Shown: piece by piece, positions 1-7,628 of the stretch
Position numbering within the stretch: position 1 is the stretch's first letter
Layout: the number at the start of each line of letters is the position of its first letter
Assembly (NCBI RefSeq): GCF_021172145.1
Contig: NZ_CP089095.1
Coordinates: 1,674,001 to 1,738,000, forward strand
Origin: Flavobacterium cyclinae
GTDB taxonomy: Bacteria > Bacteroidota > Bacteroidia > Flavobacteriales > Flavobacteriaceae
DNA: 64,000 nt
Direction: 5' to 3'
Notes under the pieces: generated by a model
What the model was told of the DNA's origin: nothing
Databases searched by the model: none
What the model saw: the letters and a program-made list of their open reading frames with translations, nothing else
Made by a program: the position numbers and the translations under genes

Positions 1-6
1 AATAGT

Positions 7-510
7 ATGGCAAGTGGCAAACAAATATTATTGCATTTTTTAAATAAATTTTCCCTTAAAAAAACGAATAAAGAAGCGTTAGCAGAAGCTTCAGAAACTA
101 TTAGGGTAGGGTTTCTTTTACATGGCTCAACACCTAAAGAGGCGTGGCAAATGGTTGATACTATTGAATGGGGTGAAGAAATTGAGGAAGAAAGTCAAGA
201 AGTAATCAGTCAGGGATTGCGAATAAAAGATAAAAACATCTCGTTAACTGAATTGTTTGATTATATGACTTGGGATTCTGATGCAGTCCGACCGCAAAAA
301 GTAGGGGAGCGCTTTCCAGAATTAAAACAATCCGAATATTATGCTGCTACAAGAGTGATGGCTTTAGTACTATCATCCATAGAATGGTCGAGTTGGTTAT
401 CAGAAATTGAACAGGATGGTAAAATAGATCCGAGCGAACTGGAAGCGTTTTTAACCTCTTATAAAGAGAAATTAAAGAATTATAGGAACGACCCTGAAAA
501 TTATGTGTAA
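7..510 (+). CDS. Conserved hypothetical protein, possibly 5'-truncated by the window
   Basis: A 167-residue soluble, acidic protein with no signal peptide or membrane segment. I do not recognise the family. The reading frame stays open from the window edge to the ATG at 7, so the true start could lie upstream of the window. Its stop overlaps an out-of-frame ATG of the next gene, and the two may be co-transcribed. Composition matches ordinary Flavobacterium genes, so it is very likely a real gene of unknown role. Confidence 0.75.
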   Translation: MASGKQILLHFLNKFSLKKTNKEALAEASETIRVGFLLHGSTPKEAWQMVDTIEWGEEIEEESQEVISQGLRIKDKNISLTELFDYMTWDSDAVRPQKVGERFPELKQSEYYAATRVMALVLSSIEWSSWLSEIEQDGKIDPSELEAFLTSYKEKLKNYRNDPENYV

Positions 511-526
511 CTTGCCGTTAATTATT

Positions 527-1207
527 ATGAGTACAACTATGTTACAACCCTCGAGCTTAGCGTTTTTATCGCAATTAAAAGCAAATAACAATAGAGAATG
601 GTTTGCTTCCCAAAAGAAAGCCTTTGAAACCGAACAAAAGCAGGTGAAATCGTTTTTTATGTCGGTTGGAGAACTGTTAGGAAAAACCGATAGTATTGAG
701 CGAATTCAAGTGTTTAGAATCTATCGAGATGTTCGATTTTCAAAGGACAAATCGCCTTATAAATATCATTTTAGTGTGGGGTTTACTCGAACTAAGCCCT
801 TACTTAGAGGCGGTTATTATTTGCATATAGAACCAGGAGGTAGTTTTGTAGGGGGTGGTTTTTGGGAACCTAATGCTGCTGATTTACAACGCATTCGAAA
901 AGAATTTGAAATGGATGATGCCGAAATTAGAGCGATTATTGCCGATGCTACCTTTAAAAAATACTTTGGTGAGTTGAAAGGTGAGGAGTTAAAAACGGCT
1001 CCTAAAGGCTATGATAAAATGCATCCAGCTATCGATTTGATTCGGAAAAAGCAATATTTAGTAACGCGTCAATTTTCAGACAAAGAAGTGCTAGCCCCTA
1101 ATTTTCAGGAAGAAGTTTTAGCAACTTTCCAAGCCATGCGCCCTTTCTTTGATTATATGAGCGATGTTCTAAGTACCGATTTGAATGGGGAATCTTTGTA
1201 TAATTAG
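527..1207 (+). CDS. DUF2461 (TIGR02453) family protein
   Basis: About 226 residues. The N-terminal FLSQLKANNNREWF and the internal IYRDVRFSKDKSPYK stretch are hallmarks of the DUF2461/TIGR02453 family, which is widespread in Bacteroidota and has no established biochemical function. The frame opens at 503, but that ATG overlaps the preceding gene. The ATG codons at 527 or 539 put the conserved FLSQL segment near the N-terminus, as is usual for the family; 527 is used here. Cytoplasmic, no signal peptide. Confidence 0.85.
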   Translation: MSTTMLQPSSLAFLSQLKANNNREWFASQKKAFETEQKQVKSFFMSVGELLGKTDSIERIQVFRIYRDVRFSKDKSPYKYHFSVGFTRTKPLLRGGYYLHIEPGGSFVGGGFWEPNAADLQRIRKEFEMDDAEIRAIIADATFKKYFGELKGEELKTAPKGYDKMHPAIDLIRKKQYLVTRQFSDKEVLAPNFQEEVLATFQAMRPFFDYMSDVLSTDLNGESLYN

Positions 1208-1361
1208 CCAATTCCTAAATGTGCAGATGTGTCAATTATTGTCTTTCCATTGCCAAATAGACTAACTGGCACATTATCGCATTGGCACATTGACTAACTG
1301 GCACATTATCTCATTGACACATTGACTAATTGTCTAATTGACTAATTGTCTCATTGACTCA
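1208..1361. repeat. Intergenic short tandem repeats (ttgactaattg-type)
   Basis: Between two convergent genes lies a run of degenerate 8-16 bp units built from tgactaattg, tgtctaattg and tgacacattg. No reading frame or strong hairpin is visible. Similar low-complexity spacers made of other short units occur elsewhere in this window (49.8 kb, 51.95 kb, 21.8 kb). Confidence 0.7.
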
Positions 1362-1748
1362 TTAAACAATCTGAATTTGACTTTTTAAACGTTCAATTAA
1401 TAAATTCATCATGCGTTTGTTTAAATTGGATGAATTTAGGATGTATTCTTTGTATTCCAATACGGTAAACATTCCGATTACAATTCCTTTTAATGAATTT
1501 CGGAATTTAATATCGCGTTGGATTGCATTTTCAATGTAATTTTCTTTCTTTTCTGGCGAAAGTGTGAAATAAACTCCTTTTTGCTTGATGGCGTAATTTC
1601 GAAAAACTTCAATAAAGAGTTCGTTTTGAAACTTTAAAATAGGGCGTAAGGTTTGATTTTGAAAGCGTTCTTCAGCACTTGATTGCTCCGTTATGACTCC
1701 AATACTGGCGCCTCTTATTTCTAAAAGCGATTCGTCTTTTGTTTTCAT
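1362..1748 (-). CDS. Conserved hypothetical protein (128 aa)
   Basis: A 128-residue soluble protein, basic toward the C-terminus, without signal peptide or membrane segment. I recall similar short proteins in other flavobacteria, without known function. It is preceded on its own strand by the terminator of the mechanosensitive-channel operon, so it is probably transcribed separately. No motif allows a functional call. Confidence 0.7.
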   Translation of the reverse strand: MKTKDESLLEIRGASIGVITEQSSAEERFQNQTLRPILKFQNELFIEVFRNYAIKQKGVYFTLSPEKKENYIENAIQRDIKFRNSLKGIVIGMFTVLEYKEYILNSSNLNKRMMNLLIERLKSQIQIV

Positions 1749-1816
1749 ATATTGCCTTTTTTTGTGGTTATCAATAGTGATTTTATCCCTAACGTATTCA
1801 CCTATTAAAGTTAAAA

Positions 1817-1848
1817 AAAATAACCTCCATTTGAATGAAGGTTATTTT
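1817..1848 (-). terminator. Rho-independent-like terminator after the ybdG operon
   Basis: AAAATAACCT and AGGTTATTTT form a 10-bp stem around a loop with an inner CATT/AATG pairing. It lies just beyond the stop of the channel gene at 1876 on the minus strand and is A/T-flanked. It probably ends the 3997-1876 transcript. Confidence 0.7.
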
Positions 1849-1875
1849 AAGTTATTAAGAACTAGATGTTAATTA

Positions 1876-3114
1876 CTATATTTGGCTTGGCGTACTTACA
1901 ATTTCGAAAGGTTCTAAATCAAAATAAGGTAAAGAAGCCATAACGTGGTCAAAAATATCCGCCATAATATGTTCGTAATTGCTCCATGTTTTATCTTTTG
2001 AAAAACAATAGATTTCTAATGGAATACCATTTTCTGTTGGTTGTAAGTAACGCACCATTAAAAGCATGTCTTTATTAATCCCTGGATGCGATTCAACATA
2101 CTGATTAATGTATTTACGAAACAGACCTAAATTAGTAAGATTGCGACCATTAACAATGACACTTTTATCAATTCCGTTGTTTTCATTGTATTTATTGATA
2201 TCGGCTTGACGGTGTTCGATATACGCTGTTAAGTGCTGAATTTTCTTGAAATTATCAAGTTCATCTGGTTGAATAAAACGCACTGAATTGGCTTTAATTA
2301 AAAGATGACGTTTGATTCTTCTCCCATCGGAATCCAACATACCGCGCCAGTTTTTAAAACTATCAGAAATTAAACTATAAGTTGGAATGGTAGTAGTTGT
2401 ATTATCAAAATTTCGAACCTTAACAGTAGCCAAATTAATTTCAACTACATCACCATCGGCACCAAATTTCTCCATGGTAATCCAATCGCCAATGCGAACC
2501 ATATCATTTACCGAAACCGAAATACTGGCAACAAAGCCCAAAATCGTATCTCTAAAAATTAAGATGATAAGCGCTGAAACCGAACCAAATGTGGTTAATA
2601 AGGCGGTTTTACTAACATCAAACAGAATTAATATAAAAGAAATGATTCCGAATAACCATAAAAACAACATGATTACTTGAATGTAACTGTCGATAGGTTT
2701 ATCGCTAAATCGAGGTTTTTGTTTTAAATAATCGCGTAACGAATTAAAGATACTTCGCGTAATCCAAAGCGATAAGATGATGATATAAATTTTAATTCCT
2801 TTTTCGAAAATGTATTCCCAGTAAGTGAAATTTTTAAGAATTACTGGAACGGTTTTGTAAACGAAAAGTAAAGGAACTAAGTGTGCTAAATATTTAGCTG
2901 TTTTATTGGCAACTAAGAAATCATCAAAAGTAGATTTGGTTCTAGCCGCTACTATTGCCAAAAAAATAATGAATAGTTTTTTAAAAAGATAATCTAATAA
3001 ATAAGCTACAACAACTAAAATTATAATATTGATAGCAAGATTCAAATAAGAAGAAAGCGAATCGCTACAATTTAAGTTTTTAAAGATGTCGTATGCCCAA
3101 TTAAAAATTTTCAT
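1876..3114 (-). CDS. ybdG: YbdG-type miniconductance mechanosensitive channel
   Basis: 412 residues, close to the 415 of E. coli YbdG. The N-terminal half has about five hydrophobic segments. The MscS beta-domain follows at roughly residues 200-250, with the family stretches GDWITMEKFGADGDV and FKNWRGM, which strongly resemble YbdG rather than short MscS. The C-terminal cytoplasmic domain is intact. Members open in response to membrane tension and protect against osmotic downshock. The gene overlaps the upstream DUF3817 gene by 4 bp and ends a three-gene operon. Confidence 0.9.
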   Translation of the reverse strand: MKIFNWAYDIFKNLNCSDSLSSYLNLAINIIILVVVAYLLDYLFKKLFIIFLAIVAARTKSTFDDFLVANKTAKYLAHLVPLLFVYKTVPVILKNFTYWEYIFEKGIKIYIIILSLWITRSIFNSLRDYLKQKPRFSDKPIDSYIQVIMLFLWLFGIISFILILFDVSKTALLTTFGSVSALIILIFRDTILGFVASISVSVNDMVRIGDWITMEKFGADGDVVEINLATVKVRNFDNTTTTIPTYSLISDSFKNWRGMLDSDGRRIKRHLLIKANSVRFIQPDELDNFKKIQHLTAYIEHRQADINKYNENNGIDKSVIVNGRNLTNLGLFRKYINQYVESHPGINKDMLLMVRYLQPTENGIPLEIYCFSKDKTWSNYEHIMADIFDHVMASLPYFDLEPFEIVSTPSQI

Positions 3115-3392
3115 TGTGTATTTTGAAGGTATTTTTTCTCAATATAAAAAGTTCCAAAAGGAAAAATAGAAGCCAAACAGATGATAATGAAAGTTTTTCT
3201 ATCCCAATTTTGTTGGTTTTTTACCAAAAATGCAAAAGCAATATACAACATAAAAAGGATTCCGTGAGCCATTCCAATGTTTTTTACATAAATAGGGTCA
3301 TTAGCCATGTACTTCATTGGCATTGCAAAAAAATACAAACCAAGAGTGGAAATTCCTTCTAATAGTGCAATGGAGCGAAACGATTTTATCAT
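3111..3392 (-). CDS. DUF3817 small membrane protein
   Basis: 93 residues with three hydrophobic segments. The opening LLEGISTLGLYFFAMPMKY and the later GMAHGILFMLYI segment are typical of DUF3817 inner-membrane proteins, whose function is unknown. The start overlaps the stop of the upstream VTT-domain gene by 4 bp and the end overlaps ybdG by 4 bp, so the three genes are translationally coupled. Confidence 0.85.
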   Translation of the reverse strand: MIKSFRSIALLEGISTLGLYFFAMPMKYMANDPIYVKNIGMAHGILFMLYIAFAFLVKNQQNWDRKTFIIICLASIFPFGTFYIEKKYLQNTQ

Positions 3393-3997
3393 GATAAAGC
3401 TGAGTAAATTACAAATCCGTAAATAATAAATCGGAAAAAGCGAAGCAAGGCAAATAGAAAGAAATGTTTTCTAGAGAATTTTATCATACCTGCTGCCAAA
3501 CAAGCAATTGCAAAAGGAAGCGGAAGTAAAGCTCCAACAGCGATTAAGAAGCCGCCCCATTTTTGCATATTAATAATATGCTTGGCCATTTTTCCATATA
3601 AATAACGATTAACCGAAGGTACTGCTGCAATGGCCATTCCCATAAAATAAGCAATAACCCCTCCTAAATAAGATAAAAAAGCCAATAAACCCAAGTAGAG
3701 TAGAGGGCTTTCGGTATTTTTTGTCCAAGCAATAAAAATATCGGGTGGAATTAAACCTAAAATACTTTCAGAAGCCAAGAACAAGCTAAAAATAAAGAAA
3801 TCACTAAAGTTTTGGGTAACGTAAACTAAGGCTTCATTTAAATTGATGACTTTATAATTCACATAAAAAAGAATACCAACGATAATTGCGGTTGGTAAAA
3901 TGGCACCTTTAACACCTTGCCAAATAAAGGAATAAAAGCCGGTGTATTTATAATATTGGTGTAATAATTTTACTTTAGATTTTTTAGTTTTAGACAT
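3389..3997 (-). CDS. YqaA/VTT-domain (SNARE-associated-like) membrane protein
   Basis: 202 residues with four or five membrane segments. The pattern LLGLIPPDIFIAW, GGVIAYFMGMAIA and GALLPLPFAIACLAAGMIK fits the VTT/DedA superfamily, YqaA branch (an acidic or polar residue in the first re-entrant loop and a glycine/proline-rich second loop). DedA-like proteins are linked to lipid handling and membrane potential. The substrate here cannot be inferred. First gene of the three-gene membrane-protein operon. Confidence 0.75.
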   Translation of the reverse strand: MSKTKKSKVKLLHQYYKYTGFYSFIWQGVKGAILPTAIIVGILFYVNYKVINLNEALVYVTQNFSDFFIFSLFLASESILGLIPPDIFIAWTKNTESPLLYLGLLAFLSYLGGVIAYFMGMAIAAVPSVNRYLYGKMAKHIINMQKWGGFLIAVGALLPLPFAIACLAAGMIKFSRKHFFLFALLRFFRFIIYGFVIYSALS

Positions 3998-4060
3998 TGG
4001 GGTAAAATTTTGAGCAAAAATAAGGAGTTTAGCGGTTATTAAGCGTTAAGAAAAACAAAA

Positions 4061-4085
4061 AAATCGGTAAAATAAATACCGATTT
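4061..4085 (-). terminator. Terminator hairpin after the 4110-4478 gene
   Basis: AAATCGGTA and TACCGATTT form a perfect 9-bp stem with a 7-nt loop, followed on the minus strand by a T-rich tract (tttttgttttt). It lies 25 bp beyond the stop of the minus-strand gene ending at 4110. Confidence 0.8.
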
Positions 4086-4109
4086 AATATTATGTAAAAT
4101 AGAATTAAA

Positions 4110-4478
4110 TTAGAATGCTAAAAACGCTTTGTTGTATTCTTTTAAATCTAAGAAGTTGTTTTTCTTTTCTAAATCTTTTAAAAGCGAAAGGAAATAATTA
4201 AAACTTTCAACATTGTTTTCTTCAGAAATAGAAGCTTCTACATTTTCGTCTTTGCTATCTACAGGTTCGTCATCTGGAATACCAATGAAAAAACCATTGT
4301 TATTTTCAATATGTTCGTAAGCTAAGCGTAACGCTTTTGTTACAACAGGATTATTTAATTCTAAAGTAATTTCTCTAAGTTTTTTTAAATCACTCACAAT
4401 TTCAGAAACTTCAAAATTATCTTTAAATAATTCTTTCTGAATCTTTTCGATCAATTTAAGGGCTTGTTTGTTTTCCAT
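4110..4478 (-). CDS. Conserved hypothetical acidic protein (122 aa)
   Basis: 122 residues, strongly acidic in the middle (an EPVDSKDENVEA-type stretch), with predicted helical N- and C-terminal parts and no signal peptide. The family is not recognised; length and composition resemble small cytoplasmic proteins common in flavobacteria. It is divergent from the DUF294 gene and closed by its own terminator, so it forms a single-gene unit. Confidence 0.7.
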   Translation of the reverse strand: MENKQALKLIEKIQKELFKDNFEVSEIVSDLKKLREITLELNNPVVTKALRLAYEHIENNNGFFIGIPDDEPVDSKDENVEASISEENNVESFNYFLSLLKDLEKKNNFLDLKEYNKAFLAF

Positions 4479-4644
4479 ATATCATCTTATAAAAGGGATT
4501 GCAAACTTAAACTTTCTGTAGCTTCTATACAAACGTTTTAGTTGCTTTTTTTTCATTTTTACAACACTAATTAATGAATTATAATATACATTATGTAAAA
4601 TAAAAAATTATTGAAATTGGTTTTATTAAGCTATATAATCTTCG

Positions 4645-4652
4645 TATCTTCG
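4645..4652 (+). promoter_or_regulatory. Possible -7 box (TATCTTCG) for the DUF294 gene
   Basis: TATCTTCG fits the Bacteroidota TAnnTTTG element with one change and lies 22 bp before the ATG at 4674. TTG triplets at 4611 and 4617 are upstream, at spacings of 31 and 25 bp, which are longer than ideal. Assigned by pattern only. Confidence 0.35.
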
Positions 4653-4673
4653 TTATATAATGTTTGCATACTT

Positions 4674-6593
4674 ATGAAGAACTCTATAGCCGAACGCATC
4701 ACCGATTTTCTGAAGCACTACCCGCCATTTTCAAGTTTAGAATATTCTAAATTAGTTGATATTGCAAAAACTTGTGTGGTGTTGTATTTAGAAAAAAATC
4801 AAACTTTATTTAAAATTAATGATCCTACGCATGACTATTTTTATGTTGTAGCTTCAGGAGCCATTGGTTTATCGGTTACTTCAGATACAGATGACGTATT
4901 AATTGACAAATGTGATGAAGGCGATATTTTAGGATTGCGTCCGTTTTTTGCTAAAAATAATTATTTAATGACGGCAAAAGCTCGTGAAGAAACTATTGTG
5001 TACGCTATTCCAATTGAGACTTTTAAACCTTATGTAATTAGAAATTCGGCAGTATTGAATTTTCTCTTGGAAAGTTTTGCTTCTAATACTCGAAATCCGT
5101 ACGATAAAAATCACAAAGGAAAATTAGTTTCTGAAAATGTAATTTACAACGATCAAAATGCTGAAATTCAGTATTATCAACCCATTAAATACACTGCTAA
5201 TCCAATAACGGCTTCTCCAACAGATATCGTAAAATTTGTAGCTCAAACCATGGCTAGTAGTAAAATTGGTAGTATGATAATTCACGATAATCGCAAACCT
5301 ATTGGAATTGTTACCGATAAAGATTTACGTTCTAAAATTGCAACGGGCTTATTCTCTATTGATGTTACTATTGATAAAATTATGTCTTCTCCAGTAATTA
5401 CCGTTTCGGATAATCTTTCTATTGCGGAAGCCCAAATTATGATGCTGAAGTACAATGTTTCGCATTTGTGTGTAACAAAAGATGGAACAAATAACTCAGA
5501 AATTACGGGTATAATTACCGAACATGATATTGTGGTTGCCCAAGCCAATAACCCAGGCGTGTTGTTAAAACAATCCAAAAGAGCACAAAAATCTGCTGAT
5601 TTAAAAGATGTTAGAGAAAAATTATCCGATTTAATTCAGCATTCGTTAGATAAAAATGTCCCTATTAATCATATTACTTCTATTGTTGGGGAAATCAATT
5701 TAGCTATTACCAAACGGGCTATTGAATTAGCTATTGAAAAAATAGGTACTCCTCCTCCAGCCCAATTTGCGTGGATGAACATGGGAAGCCAAGGTAGAAA
5801 AGAACAGCTTTTGCTTACCGATCAGGATAATGCTATTGTTTTCGAGGATGTTCCTGAAGCAAAATACGATGCTGTAAAGTCTTATTTCCTTGATTTAGCC
5901 GAAAAAGTAAACAAAACTTTGAATAAAGTGGGGTACGAATATTGCCCGGCCGAAATGATGGCAAGCAATCCCCTATGGTGTAAATCGGTAACCGATTGGC
6001 AGCAGCAATTCAAGGGGTGGATAACTGCCCCTGGTGAAAAGGGAATTTTAATGTGTACCATTTTCTTTGATTATGATTTTGTTTATGGAAATGAATCCTT
6101 AGTTGACGCCATTAGTACTACTGTTAGTGAAGAAACCCATGATAATCAGTTGTTTTTTGCTTATTTAGGTGCAGATGCCTTGAAAAATCCGCCACCATTA
6201 GGTTTTTTCCGTCAGTTTTTAGTGGAAAGCGATGGCGAACATAAAGATACTTTTGATTTGAAAGGAAGAGCATTAATGCCGCTAGTTGACGCTGCTCGTA
6301 TATTATCGTTGAGCAAAGGGATCTTGAATGTTTCCAATACAATTTCTAGGTATTCTAAATTGGCAGAATTAGAACCACAAAATGCGGCTATTTATGAAGC
6401 TTGTGCCGAAGCATTTGCCGAATTATTGAAGTTTAGAACTGAAGAAGGATTGAAAAGTGAAAGCGATGGTAGGTATTTGAATTTAAGTGAGTTATCAAAA
6501 TTAGATAAAGTAAAACTTAAAAACGATTTCCAGCCTATTAACGATATTCAAGAGGTAATTAAAAACCGTTTCCAATTAACTTATTTTACGTAA
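4674..6593 (+). CDS. cNMP-binding/CBS/DUF294 nucleotidyltransferase-like protein
   Basis: About 639 residues from the ATG at 4674; the in-frame extension to 4611 lacks conserved sequence and covers the likely promoter. Domains in order: a cyclic-nucleotide-binding-like beta-barrel (about 10-130), a pair of CBS domains (about 170-300, with IVTDKDLR and IITEHDIV), a GlnD-type nucleotidyltransferase with GSQGRKEQ and a TDQDNA metal motif (about 360-420), and the DUF294 C-terminal helical domain. Members are thought to be regulatory. The exonuclease gene starts 1 bp after its stop. From memory, this pair occurs beside acetate permease/sensor genes in proteobacteria, which fits the acs cluster here. 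Confidence 0.85.
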   Translation: MKNSIAERITDFLKHYPPFSSLEYSKLVDIAKTCVVLYLEKNQTLFKINDPTHDYFYVVASGAIGLSVTSDTDDVLIDKCDEGDILGLRPFFAKNNYLMTAKAREETIVYAIPIETFKPYVIRNSAVLNFLLESFASNTRNPYDKNHKGKLVSENVIYNDQNAEIQYYQPIKYTANPITASPTDIVKFVAQTMASSKIGSMIIHDNRKPIGIVTDKDLRSKIATGLFSIDVTIDKIMSSPVITVSDNLSIAEAQIMMLKYNVSHLCVTKDGTNNSEITGIITEHDIVVAQANNPGVLLKQSKRAQKSADLKDVREKLSDLIQHSLDKNVPINHITSIVGEINLAITKRAIELAIEKIGTPPPAQFAWMNMGSQGRKEQLLLTDQDNAIVFEDVPEAKYDAVKSYFLDLAEKVNKTLNKVGYEYCPAEMMASNPLWCKSVTDWQQQFKGWITAPGEKGILMCTIFFDYDFVYGNESLVDAISTTVSEETHDNQLFFAYLGADALKNPPPLGFFRQFLVESDGEHKDTFDLKGRALMPLVDAARILSLSKGILNVSNTISRYSKLAELEPQNAAIYEACAEAFAELLKFRTEEGLKSESDGRYLNLSELSKLDKVKLKNDFQPINDIQEVIKNRFQLTYFT

Positions 6594-6594
6594 T

Positions 6595-7203
6595 ATGAAG
6601 TTCAATTGGTTTAAAAAAATAGTAAAAGATTACCCTAAATTTTGGGAAACCTATTTGTCTTATTTTGATGAAAATCAGAGTAAAAACAAGCGATTCGTGG
6701 TTTTTGATTGCGAAACTACGGGTTTGGATTATAAATCAGATCGAATTTTATCAATTGGAGCTGTTGCCATACAAAACAATGCAATTATTGTAGGAGATTA
6801 TTTGGAAGTGTTTCTACAACAAGACATATTCAAGCCTGAATCTGTTCCTATTCATGGGATTTTAAAAGAAGGTAAAGAGGAAAAAATTGTGGAGGCAGAA
6901 GCTGTAATTCGCTTTCTAGATTTTATTAAAGATGCTACTCTAGTGGGGCATCATGTTAATTTTGATATAGAAATGATCAATCAAGCGCTTAATCGATTAG
7001 ACGTAGGAAGTCTTAAAAATCAAGCGATGGATACTGATGTTATGTATCAGAAATTAAAGTACTTACCTTCTGAACAACACAGTTCATTAGATGAGTTATG
7101 TGATATCTATAAAATCAAAAAATCAGACCGACACACTGCAAGTGGTGATGCCTTTATTACTGCCTTGCTTTTTTTGAAATTAAAAAAGAAATTAGAAATA
7201 TAA
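6595..7203 (+). CDS. DnaQ-like 3'-5' exonuclease
   Basis: 202 residues. Exo I motif FDCETTGLD (Asp38, Glu40), Exo II HHVNFD, and Exo III with His180 and Asp185 (DRHTASGDA) make a complete DEDDh active site like the DNA polymerase III epsilon subunit. The first 33 residues precede the nuclease fold. It is shorter than, and separate from, any replicative DnaQ. Tight coupling to the DUF294 gene (1-bp gap) suggests a shared regulatory or nucleotide-processing role rather than proofreading. Confidence 0.88.
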   Translation: MKFNWFKKIVKDYPKFWETYLSYFDENQSKNKRFVVFDCETTGLDYKSDRILSIGAVAIQNNAIIVGDYLEVFLQQDIFKPESVPIHGILKEGKEEKIVEAEAVIRFLDFIKDATLVGHHVNFDIEMINQALNRLDVGSLKNQAMDTDVMYQKLKYLPSEQHSSLDELCDIYKIKKSDRHTASGDAFITALLFLKLKKKLEI

Positions 7204-7210
7204 TTATCCT

Positions 7211-7579
7211 ATGAAGCGTTTGATTAATATAGGCTTACTTTTAACTTTCCAATTTTGTTATTTGGAATGGCCTAATAATTCATCATTTGTATTTGAAGCT
7301 ACCTATAAAGTTTTTTCCAACACGAATCAATTGCTTCAAAACCTTACCCATCCTATTATTTTATTAGGTTTACTATCTCAATTATTGCTTGTAATGGCAG
7401 TGATTTTCAAAAAATTTAGTTTAAAATGGAATTTGGTAGGTGTTTACGCATTAACTCCCATTGTACTCCTTTTTTTATTCGTAGGCTTATTGAGTTTGAA
7501 TTTTAAAATAATACTTTCAACTCTTCCGTTTTTGCTGTTTTGCTTTTTGTTTTTTAAAAATAAAAAATCATTTGCATAA
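7211..7579 (+). CDS. Hypothetical membrane protein (122 aa)
   Basis: 122 residues with three or four hydrophobic segments (N-terminal, about 45-65, 75-95 and 100-115) and a basic tail. Family not recognised. It begins 7 bp after the exonuclease gene and is followed by a hairpin, so it is probably the last gene of the DUF294-exonuclease operon. Confidence 0.65.
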   Translation: MKRLINIGLLLTFQFCYLEWPNNSSFVFEATYKVFSNTNQLLQNLTHPIILLGLLSQLLLVMAVIFKKFSLKWNLVGVYALTPIVLLFLFVGLLSLNFKIILSTLPFLLFCFLFFKNKKSFA

Positions 7580-7581
7580 AA

Positions 7582-7607
7582 AAACTGCCTCATTTCTGAA
7601 GCAGTTT
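7582..7607. terminator. Bidirectional terminator between converging operons
   Basis: AAACTGC and GCAGTTT pair, with inner TCA/TGA pairing around a TTTC loop. The hairpin is flanked by A-rich sequence upstream and T-rich sequence downstream. It sits between the + strand membrane-protein gene and the minus-strand acs gene and could serve both. Confidence 0.7.
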
Positions 7608-7628
7608 CTTAACCAATAAAACTAAAAA

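Noticed and set aside
2387..2680. 97-aa open frame opposite ybdG
   Set aside because: Antisense shadow of a well-supported channel gene with no protein-like features.
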